Shown here: positions 50,434 through 63,423 of the stretch, piece by piece
Layout of the letters: every line of letters begins with the position of its first letter
How positions within the stretch are numbered: the first letter of the stretch is position 1
Source: Piromyces finnis
Taxonomy: Eukaryota; Neocallimastigomycota; Neocallimastigomycetes; Neocallimastigales; Neocallimastigaceae
Reading direction: 5' to 3'
DNA length: 64,000 bases
Assembly (NCBI GenBank): GCA_002104945.1
Contig: MCFH01000017.1
Span: 186,001-250,000 of the forward strand
Position numbers and translations under genes: made by a program
Notes under the pieces: model-generated
Databases searched by the model: none
Told to the model about the DNA's origin: nothing
The model's input: only the letters and a program-made list of their open reading frames with translations

Positions 50434-51260
50434 ATACTAATACTACTACTAATACTAATACTAATAATAATACTAATACTAATACTAATACTAATACTAA
50501 TACTAATACTAATACTAATACTAATACTAATACTAATACTAATACTAATACTAATACTAATACTAATACTAATACTAATACTAATACTAATACTAATACT
50601 AATACTAATACTAATACTAATACTAATACTAATACTAATACTAATACTAATACTAATACTAATACTAATACTAATACTAATACTAATACTAATACTAATA
50701 CTAATACTAATACTAATACTAATACTAATACTAATACTAATACTAATACTAATACTAATACTAATACTAATACTAATACTAATACTAATACTAATACTAA
50801 TACTAATACTAATACTAATACTAATACTAATACTAATACTAATACTAATACTAATACTAATACTAATACTAATACTAATACTAATACTAATACTAATACT
50901 ACTACTAATAATAATAAGGACAACAAAAAATTATTAAATATTTAATAAATTGTATTTATAGCCTTATACAATAGATTTCTATAATAATCTAAAAATATAA
51001 ATTACATCATAAAGATTATAAAGTTTGGGATTGATATTCTTTTATTATTATTTTATTGATTTTATTTTTACATTTTTCAATTCAAATTTGGTATAAATGG
51101 TAGGATGCATAAATCTACGTTTGAGTATGAATTGATAATGTCCCATAAATAAAGGGCTTTTTTTTTTTTTTTGATGAAAAGTTAAAATGTTATAGGATTA
51201 AATTAAAATATGATGATAATGGTTATTGTTTCGTACTTTAACCATTTCAGAGATTTTAAC
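49250..51260. other. intergenic with large microsatellite
   Basis: AT-rich region between the TSC2 start and the 3' end of the EXD2-like gene, containing TTA, TTTTC and A/T runs and the large CTA/CTAATA repeat. A 73-codon frame at 49935-50156 ends in a poly-His/GTG-repeat and is hydrophobic only because of its T-rich DNA; not called. Confidence 0.6.
50371..50902. repeat. (CTA)20 followed by a perfect (CTAATA)71 array
   Basis: CTA repeats 20 times at 50371-50430. Mixed CTA/CTAATA units follow to 50472. Then 71 uninterrupted perfect copies of CTAATA run from 50473 to 50898 (426 bp). Each tandem joint contains TACTAAT, which resembles the fungal intron branch-site motif. Long open frames on both strands (Leu-Ile and Val-Leu dipeptides) are products of the repeat. 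Confidence 0.95.
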
Positions 51261-53371
51261 CTAGTCACAATAGACACTATTACTTACTTGCCAACTTACA
51301 GATAAAAATCTTGGCTTTGTGTAAAAAAGAAAATGTTTTCTCCACATTTTTATAAATCTTTCTAACATTGAATTTTTTTGTTTTTCTTTTTCTTCTGGTG
51401 TGAGATCTTTATGACTTTTTTTTTCGGTAGTAAGGATGGAATTTGAAAGAAGGAGTTCTTCCTCCTCCTCAACATCATTAGATACTATTGACACCTTGGT
51501 GTTAGATCCATTCTTGTCAGAATGTGTTGTTGTCGGTATAGGTTGAAGGTCAAATCCTTCTGGTTTATAGATTTCTTTAGTTATTTTTTCTGGCATAGGT
51601 AATCGTTGACATTGACAATGACAAGTATCACCACAACATTGATTAACATAGGTATTGATGATTTTTAAATCTGTTTCAATGGAACAACCGTTAGGTTCTT
51701 CCTTGTTAGTTTCAGATGATGGAGTATAGTGTAATAATATTAAACTTTCATCCTCCTCCTTTTCTTTATTTCCTGTATCCTTATCTTTATTTATATCATC
51801 TTCTTTTATCTTGTTTTTACCTTTTTTCTTTTCCTGTTTATTTTCATTTAATGATGATACTTCTTTCTTTCCTTTATTTTCAGTGGTGCATGGAATTAAA
51901 GCTTGATTGCATACCTCTTCTATTGATTTTTGACCTTTACACGGACAGGTCTGGTGATCTGTTGTACAAAAACAATGATGATCTTTTCTTGAAATAGAAA
52001 GTATTTGTTTAATAACGTATTCACCATGTTCCAGAAAATTTTCAGATTTTTCCAAGGTTGGTAGTATTAATGCTTGTTCAATCATATCTTCTTTTGTCAT
52101 ATTTTGTGCCATTTTTCTTTCTTCAAAAAAATCATTTACTGTTTTAAAGAGTTGAATTTTACGCTCCTCTGGAATTTTTTCAGAATGCCATTTTAATGCA
52201 TTTGCTGCTTTTATTACTGGTCTATTATTAGGATATTCGATATAACCTCTATTTTCTAATGGCATATTAAATATTTTTACGATAGCATCTTTTAATTTTT
52301 GTGCATGAATTTCGTATTTTGAATGACATAGTGTACATAATGGTAAAATATCATGATGCTTTTATTTTATTTTTTTTTATTTATATATAAATGGGTATAA
52401 AAATATTTGAAAAAAAAAAATATAAAAAACGATTAATATAAATATATATATATAGTGTTATTGTTATTGTTGTTCTACTGTATTAATAATTTTATAATAT
52501 TCAAGTTATTCTATCTATAATTAAATAAAACACCTTTAAATATAACAATAATTATTGAAAACATAATATAATATAAACAATATAATATATATATTATTTA
52601 ATATTTTCTGTTTATTTCTAAAATTTCAAATTTCAAAATGTAAATTTCATTTTTTAATTTCGGATTTGTATTTGTATTTTTCTTTTTTCTTCCATTTTGT
52701 AGGTGTGTTAAAATAAAAACATTTCCTTTAAAAACAAATATTAAATAGATATATACAGCATATTGGTTTTATTACCGTATGTGATTTTATTAATTCCGGG
52801 CACCATTTTCTATAAACATATGGAAATACGTGGTGAAGATTTAAATGGTCTAACGAACCGCATACACAACATTGGTTTACTCTATCTTCTGTTCCCCAAA
52901 GTGTATCTGAATGTGATTTTCCTTTAGCAACAAATTTTAAACGAATGGCAATATCTTCACCTGTTTTTGGTTCAATATTTTCTGCCAATTCTTTAGACAA
53001 GTACCAATTTATTTTCTTTCTATTAATATATATATTTAGAAATAAAAGTTTTAATATTTTATATTTTACAAAATAAACATGGTTTTTTTTTTTTTTTTTT
53101 TGAGAAAAAAAATAATTTAATTATTTTTATTATTATTTATTATCTATATTTTCCAATATATTAAATAAATTTAATACTTTAGCAGATTTTTTTTTTTTTT
53201 TTAAAGAAAAAAAGATTCATACGTTAAAATGGGATGGGACTAAAATGTTTACCTGTTACAACGAAAGAGTAACTTTCCGTCAATAGTATAAACGGAACAA
53301 TTTTCATATATTGGTTTTTTTTTTGAACTAAGTTTTGTTACTATTTCCTCTGGATTTTTCCTTTTCATCAT
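51261..53371 (-). CDS. EXD2 C-terminal-type HNH-like zinc protein with extra Cys clusters, 486 aa, three exons
   Basis: Exons 53253-53371, 52776-53019 and 51261-52358 join in frame to 486 residues. The N-terminal half matches the C-terminal region of EXD2-type proteins: YENCSVYTIDGKLLFRCNRK at 22-41, a CCVCG zinc knuckle at 90-94, HHVFPYVYRKWCP at 102-114, KSHTHHD at 118-124 and LPLCTLCH at 126-133. That region forms an HNH-like zinc-binding fold. The DnaQ-type 3'-5' exonuclease domain of EXD2 is absent. The C-terminal half is lysine/glutamate-rich with two further cysteine clusters, C250, C252, C259, C261 and C362, C363, C367, C369, C371, that I cannot assign. A GTAAGT-like sequence near 51290 leaves open an alternative 3' end. 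It is divergent from CIAO2B across 540 bp. Nucleic-acid binding is a reasonable guess. Confidence 0.75.
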
Positions 53372-53856
53372 AATATTTAAATAAATAAATAAATAAATAG
53401 CAATTTTTTTTTTTTTTAAATTTATACAATTTATAATTTAAAAATCTGGTTGAAATGTTGAAATGTTGAAAGAAAGAATGGGAAACTTTTATAAAAAAAA
53501 ATTTTTTTTAATGATACCATTAAAATTTATTAAAGTTATTAATATACATTCATTTAAATTAAAATAGTAAATTTATTTAATTTATAATTATTAATTCATT
53601 AATATTAATCTTATTTATTTACATATTATATTATTTATTCATTTAATTATTATAAAATTTATTAATAATTTATTTAAAATATTCATTTAATTTTAAATAA
53701 AAAAATTTTTTTATTATCAAATAAAATTATCATAAAAAAAAGTTCTTTTTTTTTTTTTTTTTTTTTTTCACTTTTAAAAATTTAGATTTTGAAATTTGAA
53801 TTTCAAGTAATTTTGTTTTAAAATAACAAAATTTTCAATTAATTTTTAGGTATTCA

Positions 53857-53889
<33 letters not shown>

Positions 53890-53911
53890 AAGAAGAGAGA
53901 GAGAAAGAAAA
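53372..53911. promoter_or_regulatory. shared divergent promoter region
   Basis: 540 bp between the start codons of the EXD2-like gene (minus) and CIAO2B (plus). Extremely AT-rich with T runs at about 53744-53769 and an A30-type run at 53859-53887 just upstream of CIAO2B. Both promoters must lie here; no defined motif is visible. Confidence 0.5.
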
Positions 53912-55098
53912 ATGACAGTATTAAATGCTAATCCAGTTGTATATGAAGTTTCAAAAAAAATAAATATTAATGATATTAAATATAATATAAATGAAGGAGA
54001 CGAAACTCGAGAACCAATTGATGCCGAAGAAATTTTTGGTATATACAAATTACAAAATGAATTAATTATTATTTAAAAAAAGATTTTAATAATATAATGA
54101 TATAAAGAAATTAATATAAGAATAATGAGTATTTGAGGGAAAAAAGAAAAGTTATATATAAAATAGACTTTTGAATTAAATTTCAAAATTTCAAAATTCA
54201 AATATTTTAAATTACCAGTTTTTTTTTTTTTTCTCAATTCAATTCAATATTATCTATTGGCGAGTTTATAATGATTATTAATAATATTATTTTTTATTAT
54301 TACCTATCTATTCACTTTTTTATTATTATTAATAATAATTAATATTAATGGCAAATAGAATTAATTAGAACTATCAATGATCCAGAACATGTAAGTATCC
54401 TTTTTTTTTTTTTTTTTCTTTAATATTTCAACCACAAACCACATATAAATATATTTCTTTGTAGAAAAAAAAGTATTAATACTTTATATATTATCATTAT
54501 TAATAAAAATATTTCAGCCTTTAACCTTGGAACAATTAAATGTCATTAGATTAGAAAGTATTCATGTTGAAGATAGTAATAACTATGTTTCAGTAACCTT
54601 TTTCCCAACAATTCCACATTGCTCAATGGCAACATTAATTGGTTTATGTATTAGAGTTCGTTTACTTCGTTCATTGCCTTCTCGTTTTAAGGTATTTAAA
54701 TTATTATTTAAATTTTTTTAATTTTAATAAATTGAATGAAAAAAAAAAAAAATATATATATATATATATACCTATATACCTATTTTATATGACAATTATT
54801 TAAATTTAATTCTATTAATATATAGATTGATATTTTTGTTGCCGAAGGTACTCACCAATCTGATGCTGCTGTTAATAAACAATTAAATGAGTAAGTTTTT
54901 TTTTTTTTTTTTTTTTTTTTGAAATAAATATATATATTTATTTTATTAACCATTCCTTTTAATTTATTATATATACTATTATACCTATTAAAAACATTAT
55001 ATATAATATCAATTAATAGTAAAGAAAGAGTTGCTGCTGCTTTAGAAAATTCACATTTATTAAAAGTAGTTAATCAATGTTTAATTGAAAAGGAATAA
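53912..55098 (+). CDS. CIAO2B: CIAO2B/MIP18-like cytosolic Fe-S targeting protein, 158 aa, five exons
   Basis: Exons 53912-54038, 54359-54390, 54518-54691, 54826-54890 and 55020-55098 join in frame to 158 residues, close to the family length. The protein is a MIP18/DUF59 domain: [45 protein letters not shown] (with the conserved Cys at 88), [30 protein letters not shown] and [14 protein letters not shown]. With CIAO1 and MMS19 it delivers cytosolic [4Fe-4S] clusters to target enzymes such as DNA polymerases and helicases. All introns are short, AT-rich and GT-AG. The start ATG follows an A-rich leader. Confidence 0.95.
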
Positions 55099-55919
55099 AA
55101 AAAAAAAAAAAGTCAACCTTTTTTTTTTTATTATTTTCATTTTAGATATTCTGCTTATTGTTTTGCCTTTCCATTTTATAACTTCTTTTTATTTATTAAA
55201 CTATTTATTATATAAAATACATGTAAAGATACAATCATTTCTTTCTTTTTTTTTTTTTATTTTAATTATTACTATTAATATTAAAATGAATATATGAATA
55301 TATATATCCTTTTTCTTTTATAATTAGCTTTTTTATAGAAAAATTCAAAAGCAAAATACAATAACAGAATAAAATAGCAACAACAACAATAATATTAATT
55401 GATTAATATATATATATATTTGATTTTCTTTTTTTTATTTCAAAACATACCACTAAAATAGAAAAATAGAAAATAGTAATATAGAAGTGACAGAAAAGAA
55501 AGAAATAGTGTTAAATACCAAATTAAAAAGTTAATAAAAAAATAAAAAATAGATAAATTAACCAAAGTAATATTTAAAAACGAAAACATATATATATTAA
55601 ACTATCTATGATTATAATAAAAATAATAATAATAATAATAAAAATGAAAATATAAGTATAAAATAAACACAAAAGATAAAGTTTTCTTTTTTTTTTTTTA
55701 TTTTTTATTTTTCTCTACTTTTTTTTTATTTATTATTACCTTTTTTTTAATTATATTATTTTTATAAATAAGAATAAATGATAGAATGTAATTTAAATTA
55801 AAATTTCTTTATTTATTATGGAGATAATGCTTTTGGTATAACTATTTGTTGGTTAATTATTTTATTTATTTATTTATTAAATTTCAATAATTTTAGCGTT
55901 TTTAAAATAGATTTTTATT
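55099..55919. other. convergent 3' intergenic region
   Basis: AT-rich spacer between the convergent CIAO2B and P-loop ATPase genes, with A/T runs and short AAT repeats (about 55621-55640). No coding-like block. Confidence 0.6.
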
Positions 55920-58231
55920 TTATAAATTAACTTGAATGTGATAATCCTTAAGAATTAAATTCATGGCATAAATAACACATTGATTTTCTGGGAATAAGAC
56001 AGGACGTTTAATCACAACTGGATTTTTATTGGATTGGGTATATTGACGAGAAGAAGAAGACGATGGTAAAAGTTCAGGAGCTGTAAATTCCATAATATTT
56101 CTATTTAAAAGTTGATGTTCAATTAGCATAGCAATAATTTCCCAAAAATCATCATCGGATCCTACTACTTGAGAAGATCTTTTTATTTTTCTTTTAGAGG
56201 ATGAACGAGATTCTCCTTCTTCTTCCTCCACGATAACCTTATTATTTTGAAATATATATTCTAATTCTTTTTCTTCAACATAACCGCGATCTGATTCACT
56301 AACCATAATAGCCATAATACGTTTTAATAATTGCGGTTGATCGGTTGTATCAAGAAGTTGATTTAATTGATTATATAATTTATTCACCATCGAAAAATCT
56401 AAATCTTTTTAATATATATATTTAATAATAATAATAATAATAAGGTCAAAGAATAAAAAAAAATAGTATAAAATATGTAAATATATATATATGGGTGTAT
56501 ATATTTAGAAATTAAATATGTATACCATTGAAATCTTCATCTGCTTTTTGACTATATTCTTGTATAAAATCTTTTATAATGGATAATCTAGTACCGGTTA
56601 TTGGATAAATATCTTCAAAAGTTAAATCAATAGAATCAATTCCTTTTTCATAAAGGTAGGAATAAAAGAAATCTTGAGCTTCATCAAAAGTTAAATCTCT
56701 TATTGGACAATGACATACAATTTCATTGGGTATATCTTTTTTTTTTTTTAAATAAAAAATAAAAAGAATTGGAAATATATAGATAAAAAATGGTTAGAAT
56801 GAATTATTATTATTATTATTGTTGTTGTTGTTGTTATTTCTATTTCTATTTCTATTACTATTACTATTTATAATATTTATAATATTTATAATAATAATAA
56901 TAATATATATATATATAAATCTTAAAAGCTTACTTATATCAATCCAACATTCAACTAAAGGATTAGAAGAAACCAAAATTAAATTTAATTTCTTATCATT
57001 TTCTAAACCATCATACATCCATTCAAATATTACAGGATTAATTTTAAGGGAAACATTATCATTTTCATCTTCATCTTCAACATAAGTAAAAAGGGAATAG
57101 GCATCATCAATAATAATTGGTATTTCTTCCGGGATAGAACATAATAAATCGAAAACCATAGTTTCATTTATTATTTCATCATTTCTTTTGGAATACTTGC
57201 TACCAAGGGTGGGTGATATTTGATATTTTAAAGTACGATAAAGACTTTCTAGATTTATAAGATCTTCACTTTCTATAATAATATAATCTATATCAAGAGT
57301 TTCCAAAGCATTCTGAATAAGTTTTGTTTTACCACAAGAAGTAGGTCCACTAACAATACTTATTTGAGTTTCATTTGTTAATAAAAGTTCTTCAATTTTA
57401 ATTTCTTCCAATTGTCTAGTAAAATAACTTGTTTCTTTTTTTTTTTTTTTTTTTTTTTTTAATAAGGATATTGAAAATGATAATAAAATAAATATTAATT
57501 TTTATATTATTATTAATAAAATATATTTTAAAAAAAAAAAAAAAAAAAATCAATAATCCATATACAAAATATTATATTAAATAATAAATTATAAAGATGT
57601 TTTGACATAATTTGAACATTATTTTCTACCATTAAAAAAAATTTATATTAAAATTTCATGTTAAAAAAAAATAATTACCATCGCTTCTTTCTAACATTCT
57701 ATTATTAGGCTTATTGTTGGTGGTGGTGGTGGTGGTGGTGATTTTATTTTTTGTATTTTTAATATTTTTGGTGGTTTTAGTAGTTTTATTTATTTTCTTT
57801 ATGGTTTTGTCAACAGAAATGTTCTTTTTGTTGGAAACCTTTCTTTTAGGTATATCTTTTTTTATTTTTGGTATAGGTTTTTCAACCTTGGTCATTCTAC
57901 GGTTATTTAATTTATTACCAGTTTTTTTAGAGGGTTTATTAAGTCCATCTGAATTCTTGGAAGAAACTTTTTGATTTTTTATAGTTGTATTATTTAAGGG
58001 TGGTGGTGGAAGGTCATTTGAGGAAATGTTTTTTGATTTTGGTTTTGGTTTAGCAATGGATATTTTATTTGTATCTAATCTATCTTTAACGTCCAAATTA
58101 TTATCTTTATTAATGTATAAAGATTGACGAACAACCTTGGTTTGGGTATTAATATTAAATAAACGTTGTTGAATGAATGGTTTAATTCCATTTATTAAAC
58201 TTTTAGTATTATTTGAAATTTCTGGTAACAT
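55920..58231 (-). CDS. P-loop ATPase of AAA/STAND type, unassigned, 582 aa, four exons
   Basis: Exons 57679-58231, 56934-57434, 56526-56735 and 55920-56404 join in frame to 582 residues. Residues 1-184 are basic and low in complexity with a PPPP stretch and Lys/Thr/Asn runs; the first 40 residues (many K, R, N and hydrophobics, no acidic after E4) could be an organelle presequence. The ATPase core starts at about 188: Walker A GPTSCGKT at 214-221, Walker B PIIIDDA at 290-296, and a sensor-1-like LILVSSNP. The rest is helical with an acidic/basic linker (EEEEGESRSSSKRKIKR), perhaps a winged-helix-like C-terminus. It resembles archaeal-ATPase/STAND or ORC-like NTPases, but no member-specific motif lets me choose. 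An ORC subunit was considered and is not supported. Confidence 0.65.
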
Positions 58232-59296
58232 TTTAACTTTATTTTTGTATTGAGATATATATGTAAGAGAGGAAAAAAAAAGGAAGGATAGTAAATTTGA
58301 TAATTATACAAAAAATAAAATAATTTTAAATATTATAACTAATTATTTAAATGGTTTGATTTTTTAAAATGTTTCTTTTTTTTAAATGTAATACTATATA
58401 AATGATTATATTTATTAACTTTTTTTTTTATTTAAAAAAGTAAAAATATAAATTCTTTCTATTTATTTATTTAATAATTAATGCTTTGTTGTTGTTATTG
58501 TTTTTATTTCTTTTCTTTTCTTTCTCTTCAATTCCAATCTTCTTTTTTAAAAATTGAAATGCCTTCTTTTTTTTTTTTTTGTTTTTTGGTACACTTTTGA
58601 AAAAAAAAAAAAAAAAAAATTTTAATTTAAACGAATATCCGAAAATTTTTAATTAAATTTATATATATTACAATCTATTCATAATATATTGTATTAATAG
58701 AAATTTAAATTAAAATCAAAATTTTGTTTTTTTCTTTCCTTTCAAAATTTAAAGATTTTTAAGCATGTGATATCCACGATTAATATCATATGATTACATA
58801 ATATTTATGTCATTTCATTTATTTTATTTCATTTAACATAAAAATTTTAAAAAAAAAGTAACCATCATCATGAAACGATAACACTTTTGAAAAGTAGAAA
58901 GAAAGAAAGAAAGAAAGAAAAAAGCATTTAAATGTATATCAATAAAATATTTAGAATTTAACATTATTTCAATAAAAAAAATAAAAAAAACCGAATAATA
59001 GTTTTTCTTTTAAAGTTTTTTTTTTCTAATTTCAATTCTTTGGGTTTATTTAAAAAGTTTTATCTTTTAATTAATTATTATTTAATTAATATAATATTTT
59101 TTTAAAAAAAAAATATATATATATAATTTCTTTTTTGAAATTTAATTTTATTGAAATTAAACCATTTTAAAAAGAAATAATAAAAATAAAAATAAAAATA
59201 AAAAAACCTTTTTTAAAATAATAAAAAATAAAGGGAAAAAATATTTATTAAACAATAATAAAAAAGTTTTTTTTTTTTCATTTTAAAAAAAAAAAA
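58232..59296. promoter_or_regulatory. shared divergent upstream region
   Basis: About 1.06 kb between the start codons of the P-loop ATPase gene (minus) and ALG1 (plus). Contains A and T homopolymers, a GAAA repeat at about 58899-58920 and AAAAT repeats just before ALG1. No specific regulatory motif recognised. Confidence 0.5.
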
Positions 59297-60623
59297 ATGT
59301 TTCTTGAAACAATAATTATAGCAACAATTATTGTTATTGTTGTTACTATTACCGGTATTGCTTTTATTCTTAAACAAACAAGAGACCGACTTTCAAAAAA
59401 GCCAAATACTAGTAATGACAAACCCAATGTTTTATTACTTGTTCTTGGGGATATTGGAAGATCTCCAAGAATGCAATATCATGCTTTATCTTTAGCAGAA
59501 AATAATTTCAATGTTGATTTTGTTGGATACAAAGGTAAACCATAGAATAATAAATAATAATTAATCACGAATAAATATTAAAATATTGGCAGGATAGTTT
59601 CATTCTATTGAAATGTTCTATTGGAATAAGAAAAAAAAAACCTTGATATATACACCTTTTTTTTTAAAAAAAAAATTAATAATAATAATAATAATTATAT
59701 GAAATTTTGAAATTTGATTTTAAAATTAAAATTTCAATATTTTTTTTTTTTTATTCATTAAAAGAATTTTTTATAATGAATAAAAAAAAAAGTTTGACAT
59801 TTAAAAATTCATATAATAAATGTGTTTAGTTATTTAAACTTTTTTTATATAAAATTAGGTCAGCAATGACCATCACTACTATATTATATTACTTTTCATA
59901 TTATTAAATAGTATTTTAATTTTTATTTTTGAATAAAGGTTCAGAACCTATGAAAGTAATTTCAACCAATGACGCTATTCATATTCATTATGTTCCTACT
60001 CCAACGTCATTAGGTAAAGTTCAATCTAAAGTGGACTATATTAAAAAAGGTGTACAACGTGTTTTCAACCAATTCCAACAATTATTTAATTTATTAATTA
60101 ATGTTATCAATAGACCAAAATATATTCTTATTCAAGTAAACCAATTTTTTTTTAATTACATTAATAGATAGAAAATTTTTATATATTATACTTTATAAAA
60201 AATAGCATTAAATAATTAAAGTAATAATGCCAACTCTTTCCATTTATATAAATACATATATAATAATAATTTAAAGAATCCACCAGCTATTCCAACCTTA
60301 ATTGTCATTCAATTGGTGAGTTTCTTACATCAATCAAAATTAATTATTGATTGGCACAACTTTGGTTATACTATAATGTCAGTTACTATGGGAAATAACA
60401 TTATTGTTAAAGTTGCTAAAATGTAAGTATTATTTATAAAAAATATATATATTTTAGATATAGTAATGGATAATACATAATATTTTTATTTTTTTTTTTT
60501 TTTACTTTCATTCTTTCATTATCTATAAAAACCAAAGTAAAAAAAAAAGTAGTCAAATTTATATATATATATTTATATGCATTTGTGTTTTCTTTTTATT
60601 TACATAAACACTCTTTCTTTTTC

Positions 60624-60721
<98 letters not shown>

Positions 60722-60969
60722 ATATTAATATATATATGGTCTTTTTTTTTTAGTTATGAAATGATATTTGGTCATTTTGCCTATGCTCATCTTTGTGTCA
60801 CAAAAGCAATGGCTGAGTTTTTAAGAAATTCCTTTAAAGTAAAGTAAGAATAATAAGTTAAAAAATAATGATAGATTTTATATAAGTAGTACATAAAATA
60901 ATAAATAACTATAGGTGGATGAATAGATAATTTTTAAGATTTCTATATTAATATTCATTATTTTTTTTT

Positions 60970-61006
<37 letters not shown>

Positions 61007-61684
61007 TCCTATTAATCCTTAGGGGACAAATTTGTGTATTATATGATCAAGCACCAAAACATTTTAAAAGATTAGAAAAGGATGAAATTCAAAAGGTAAT
61101 TTTTATTAAAATAAAAAAAAAAAAAAAAAAATTTTTTTTTTTAAATAAATTCAACAACAACTCGAATGTATATATATAAGCTTTTATTAAAATTAAATTA
61201 TAAAGGAGATGTACCAGGAGAAACTATTATTACCCAAGAAATGAATGGATCTGTAGAAATGAAGGATAAAAGACCAGCCTTATTAATTAGTAGTACAAGT
61301 TGGACCCCAGATGAAGATTTTTCTATTCTTTTAGAAAGTTTAAAACATTACAATGATAGTCTTTGTCATCACGATAATCCAGAATTTCTTGAAATGAATG
61401 AATTACCGGATCTTTTTGTTGTTATTACAGGAAAAGGTCCTCAAAAAGAAATGTATGAAAAAGAAATTGAATCCCTTCATATGAAACATGTCACCATTAA
61501 AACTGTATGGCTTGAAATGGAAGACTATCCAAAATTATTAGGTAATAATACATATATATATATAATATATATCAATATAAATAATAATTTATACTATTTA
61601 TTTATTTATTTATTTTTTTTTTTACAATATTATTATTATTATTTACTATTATTATCATTATTTATTATTCATCTTTATTATAAA

Positions 61685-61720
<36 letters not shown>

Positions 61721-62357
61721 TGTGTATAGGTTCTGCTGATTTAGGTGTTTGTTTACATACTTCTTCCTCAGGACTTGATTTACCAATGAAAGTTATTGAT
61801 ATGTTTGGTTGTGGATTACCAGTATGTGCCTATAACTTTAACTGGTAAATATTAAAAGATTAAAATATATATATAATGGAATTTATATTTCCTTTTTTTT
61901 TTTTTTTGATAACAATGATATCTATTATTATGCCCATTAAAAAATTAACTTTTATAAAACTATTACCATAATCTGTTTATTCATTTATTCTTTATTCTTA
62001 ATTATTATTATTAATAGTTTAGATGAACTTGTTAAGCATGGTCAAAATGGGTTATGTTTTGATAATTCAGATGAATTATTTAAACAATTTATTGTAAGTT
62101 TTAACAATAACTGATATATATAATTCATTATCATTATCTCCATCATCATCATCTTTATTAAATTTCTAACACGCTCACAAACTAACAATTTATTTCCATT
62201 TCAAAAAAAAAAAAAAAACTTTTTTCTAATCTAGACTCTATTAAAACATTTTCCAAATAACGAAAAGCTAAAATTAATGAGAGAAAATATAAAAGAATTT
62301 CAAAAGAGAAGATGGAACGATAATTGGAATGAAAATGTATTACCCTTATTAAACTAA
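59297..62357 (+). CDS. ALG1: ALG1 beta-1,4-mannosyltransferase, 472 aa, nine exons
   Basis: Nine exons (59297-59534, 59939-60135, 60277-60422, 60754-60843, 61023-61095, 61181-61541, 61730-61844, 62018-62093, 62235-62357) join in frame to 472 residues, the usual ALG1 length. An N-terminal membrane anchor (about 3-26) is followed by a GT-B glycosyltransferase: [75 protein letters not shown] (286-302) and [20 protein letters not shown] (377-396). The family adds the first mannose from GDP-mannose to GlcNAc2-PP-dolichol on the cytosolic face of the ER. The junctions QNPPA and KGQI are created by splicing and confirm the exon calls. Introns are very AT-rich; one carries a 32-copy AAT repeat. Confidence 0.95.
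60624..60719. repeat. (AAT)32 microsatellite in an ALG1 intron
   Basis: 96 bp of perfect AAT repeat in the intron between ALG1 exons 3 and 4, about 35 bp upstream of the T-rich 3' splice site. Confidence 0.9.
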
Positions 62358-63423
62358 AAAATGAACTAAAAATTTCAAAACTTTAAATGGAGTATTAATA
62401 ATAATAATTTTATAAATATTATCGAAAGAAAAGAGAGAGAAAAAAAAATACATATAATTCATAATACAATAATACCTATGGATATGGATATGTAATTTAA
62501 AAAAGAGCAAAAGTATTTTTAAACTACCAATAATTCATTTTTAATAAACTATCAAAAATTTAAATATTACATATGATATAAACAATGATCATAAAGTGGT
62601 GTCTTTATATAAATTAACTTAAAAGTGTATATTACACAAAAGATCAACTATTTTTATTATATTTATTAAAACTTTTATTATTTCTAAAGTATTTTTTTTT
62701 ATATAAAAAAAATGTTCTATTTTAAATCTATTTTTAGTTTTTTATTTTAAAAGATAAAAAAGAAAAAGAAAACCATACATTCCTTTTCTTCTTAATAAAT
62801 AATAATAAATAATTAGTTTTTATAAATCATTAAATTATACTATATTTATATTAATAAAGATCATACTTTTTTTTTAAATTAGATAAACTTTACTTTTTTA
62901 AATGAAAGAAAGAATATGAAATGAAAAAATGAAAATAAAATAAAAAAAAAAAAAAAAAAAAAAAAAAAATAGAAAATGATAGTGATAATAATTAATTTTT
63001 AGTATTAATAAGAAAAATAAAGAAAATAGAATTTTTTTAATATTTTGAAAATTCATTTTTTTCCCTATATTATCCTATCATCATATTGTTTTTTTTTTTT
63101 TTTTTTTTTATTTTTTTTATTTTATAATATATAGATTTATATATAGTTTTTTTTTTTTTTTTTAAAGTTTTTTAATTTTAATGAAGAGGGTTGGATGTGG
63201 GTGTTTTTTTTTTTTTTTTTTTTTTTAAATATGTATATTATAAATAAATAAAATGTACAAAAAAAAAAAGTTTAACTTTTTTTTTTTTTGAATTAAATAG
63301 TTGGGTTGTTGTGTTGTCGTTGCCGTTGTTTTATCTAGTATTGTTATTATTATACAATTACAATATATTTGATTAGGAAGAAGAAGAAAAAGAGATAAAA
63401 GAAGAAAAAAAAAATTTTTTTTT
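62358..63423. other. convergent 3' intergenic region
   Basis: AT-rich spacer between the convergent ALG1 and phosphatase genes with several long A and T runs (for example A at about 62942-62969, T at 63205-63225). No coding-like block. Confidence 0.6.

Noticed and set aside
50326-50937. Open frames of 190-203 codons on both strands encoding Leu-Ile and Val-Leu repeats
   Set aside because: Entirely produced by the CTA/CTAATA microsatellite; no other coding signal.
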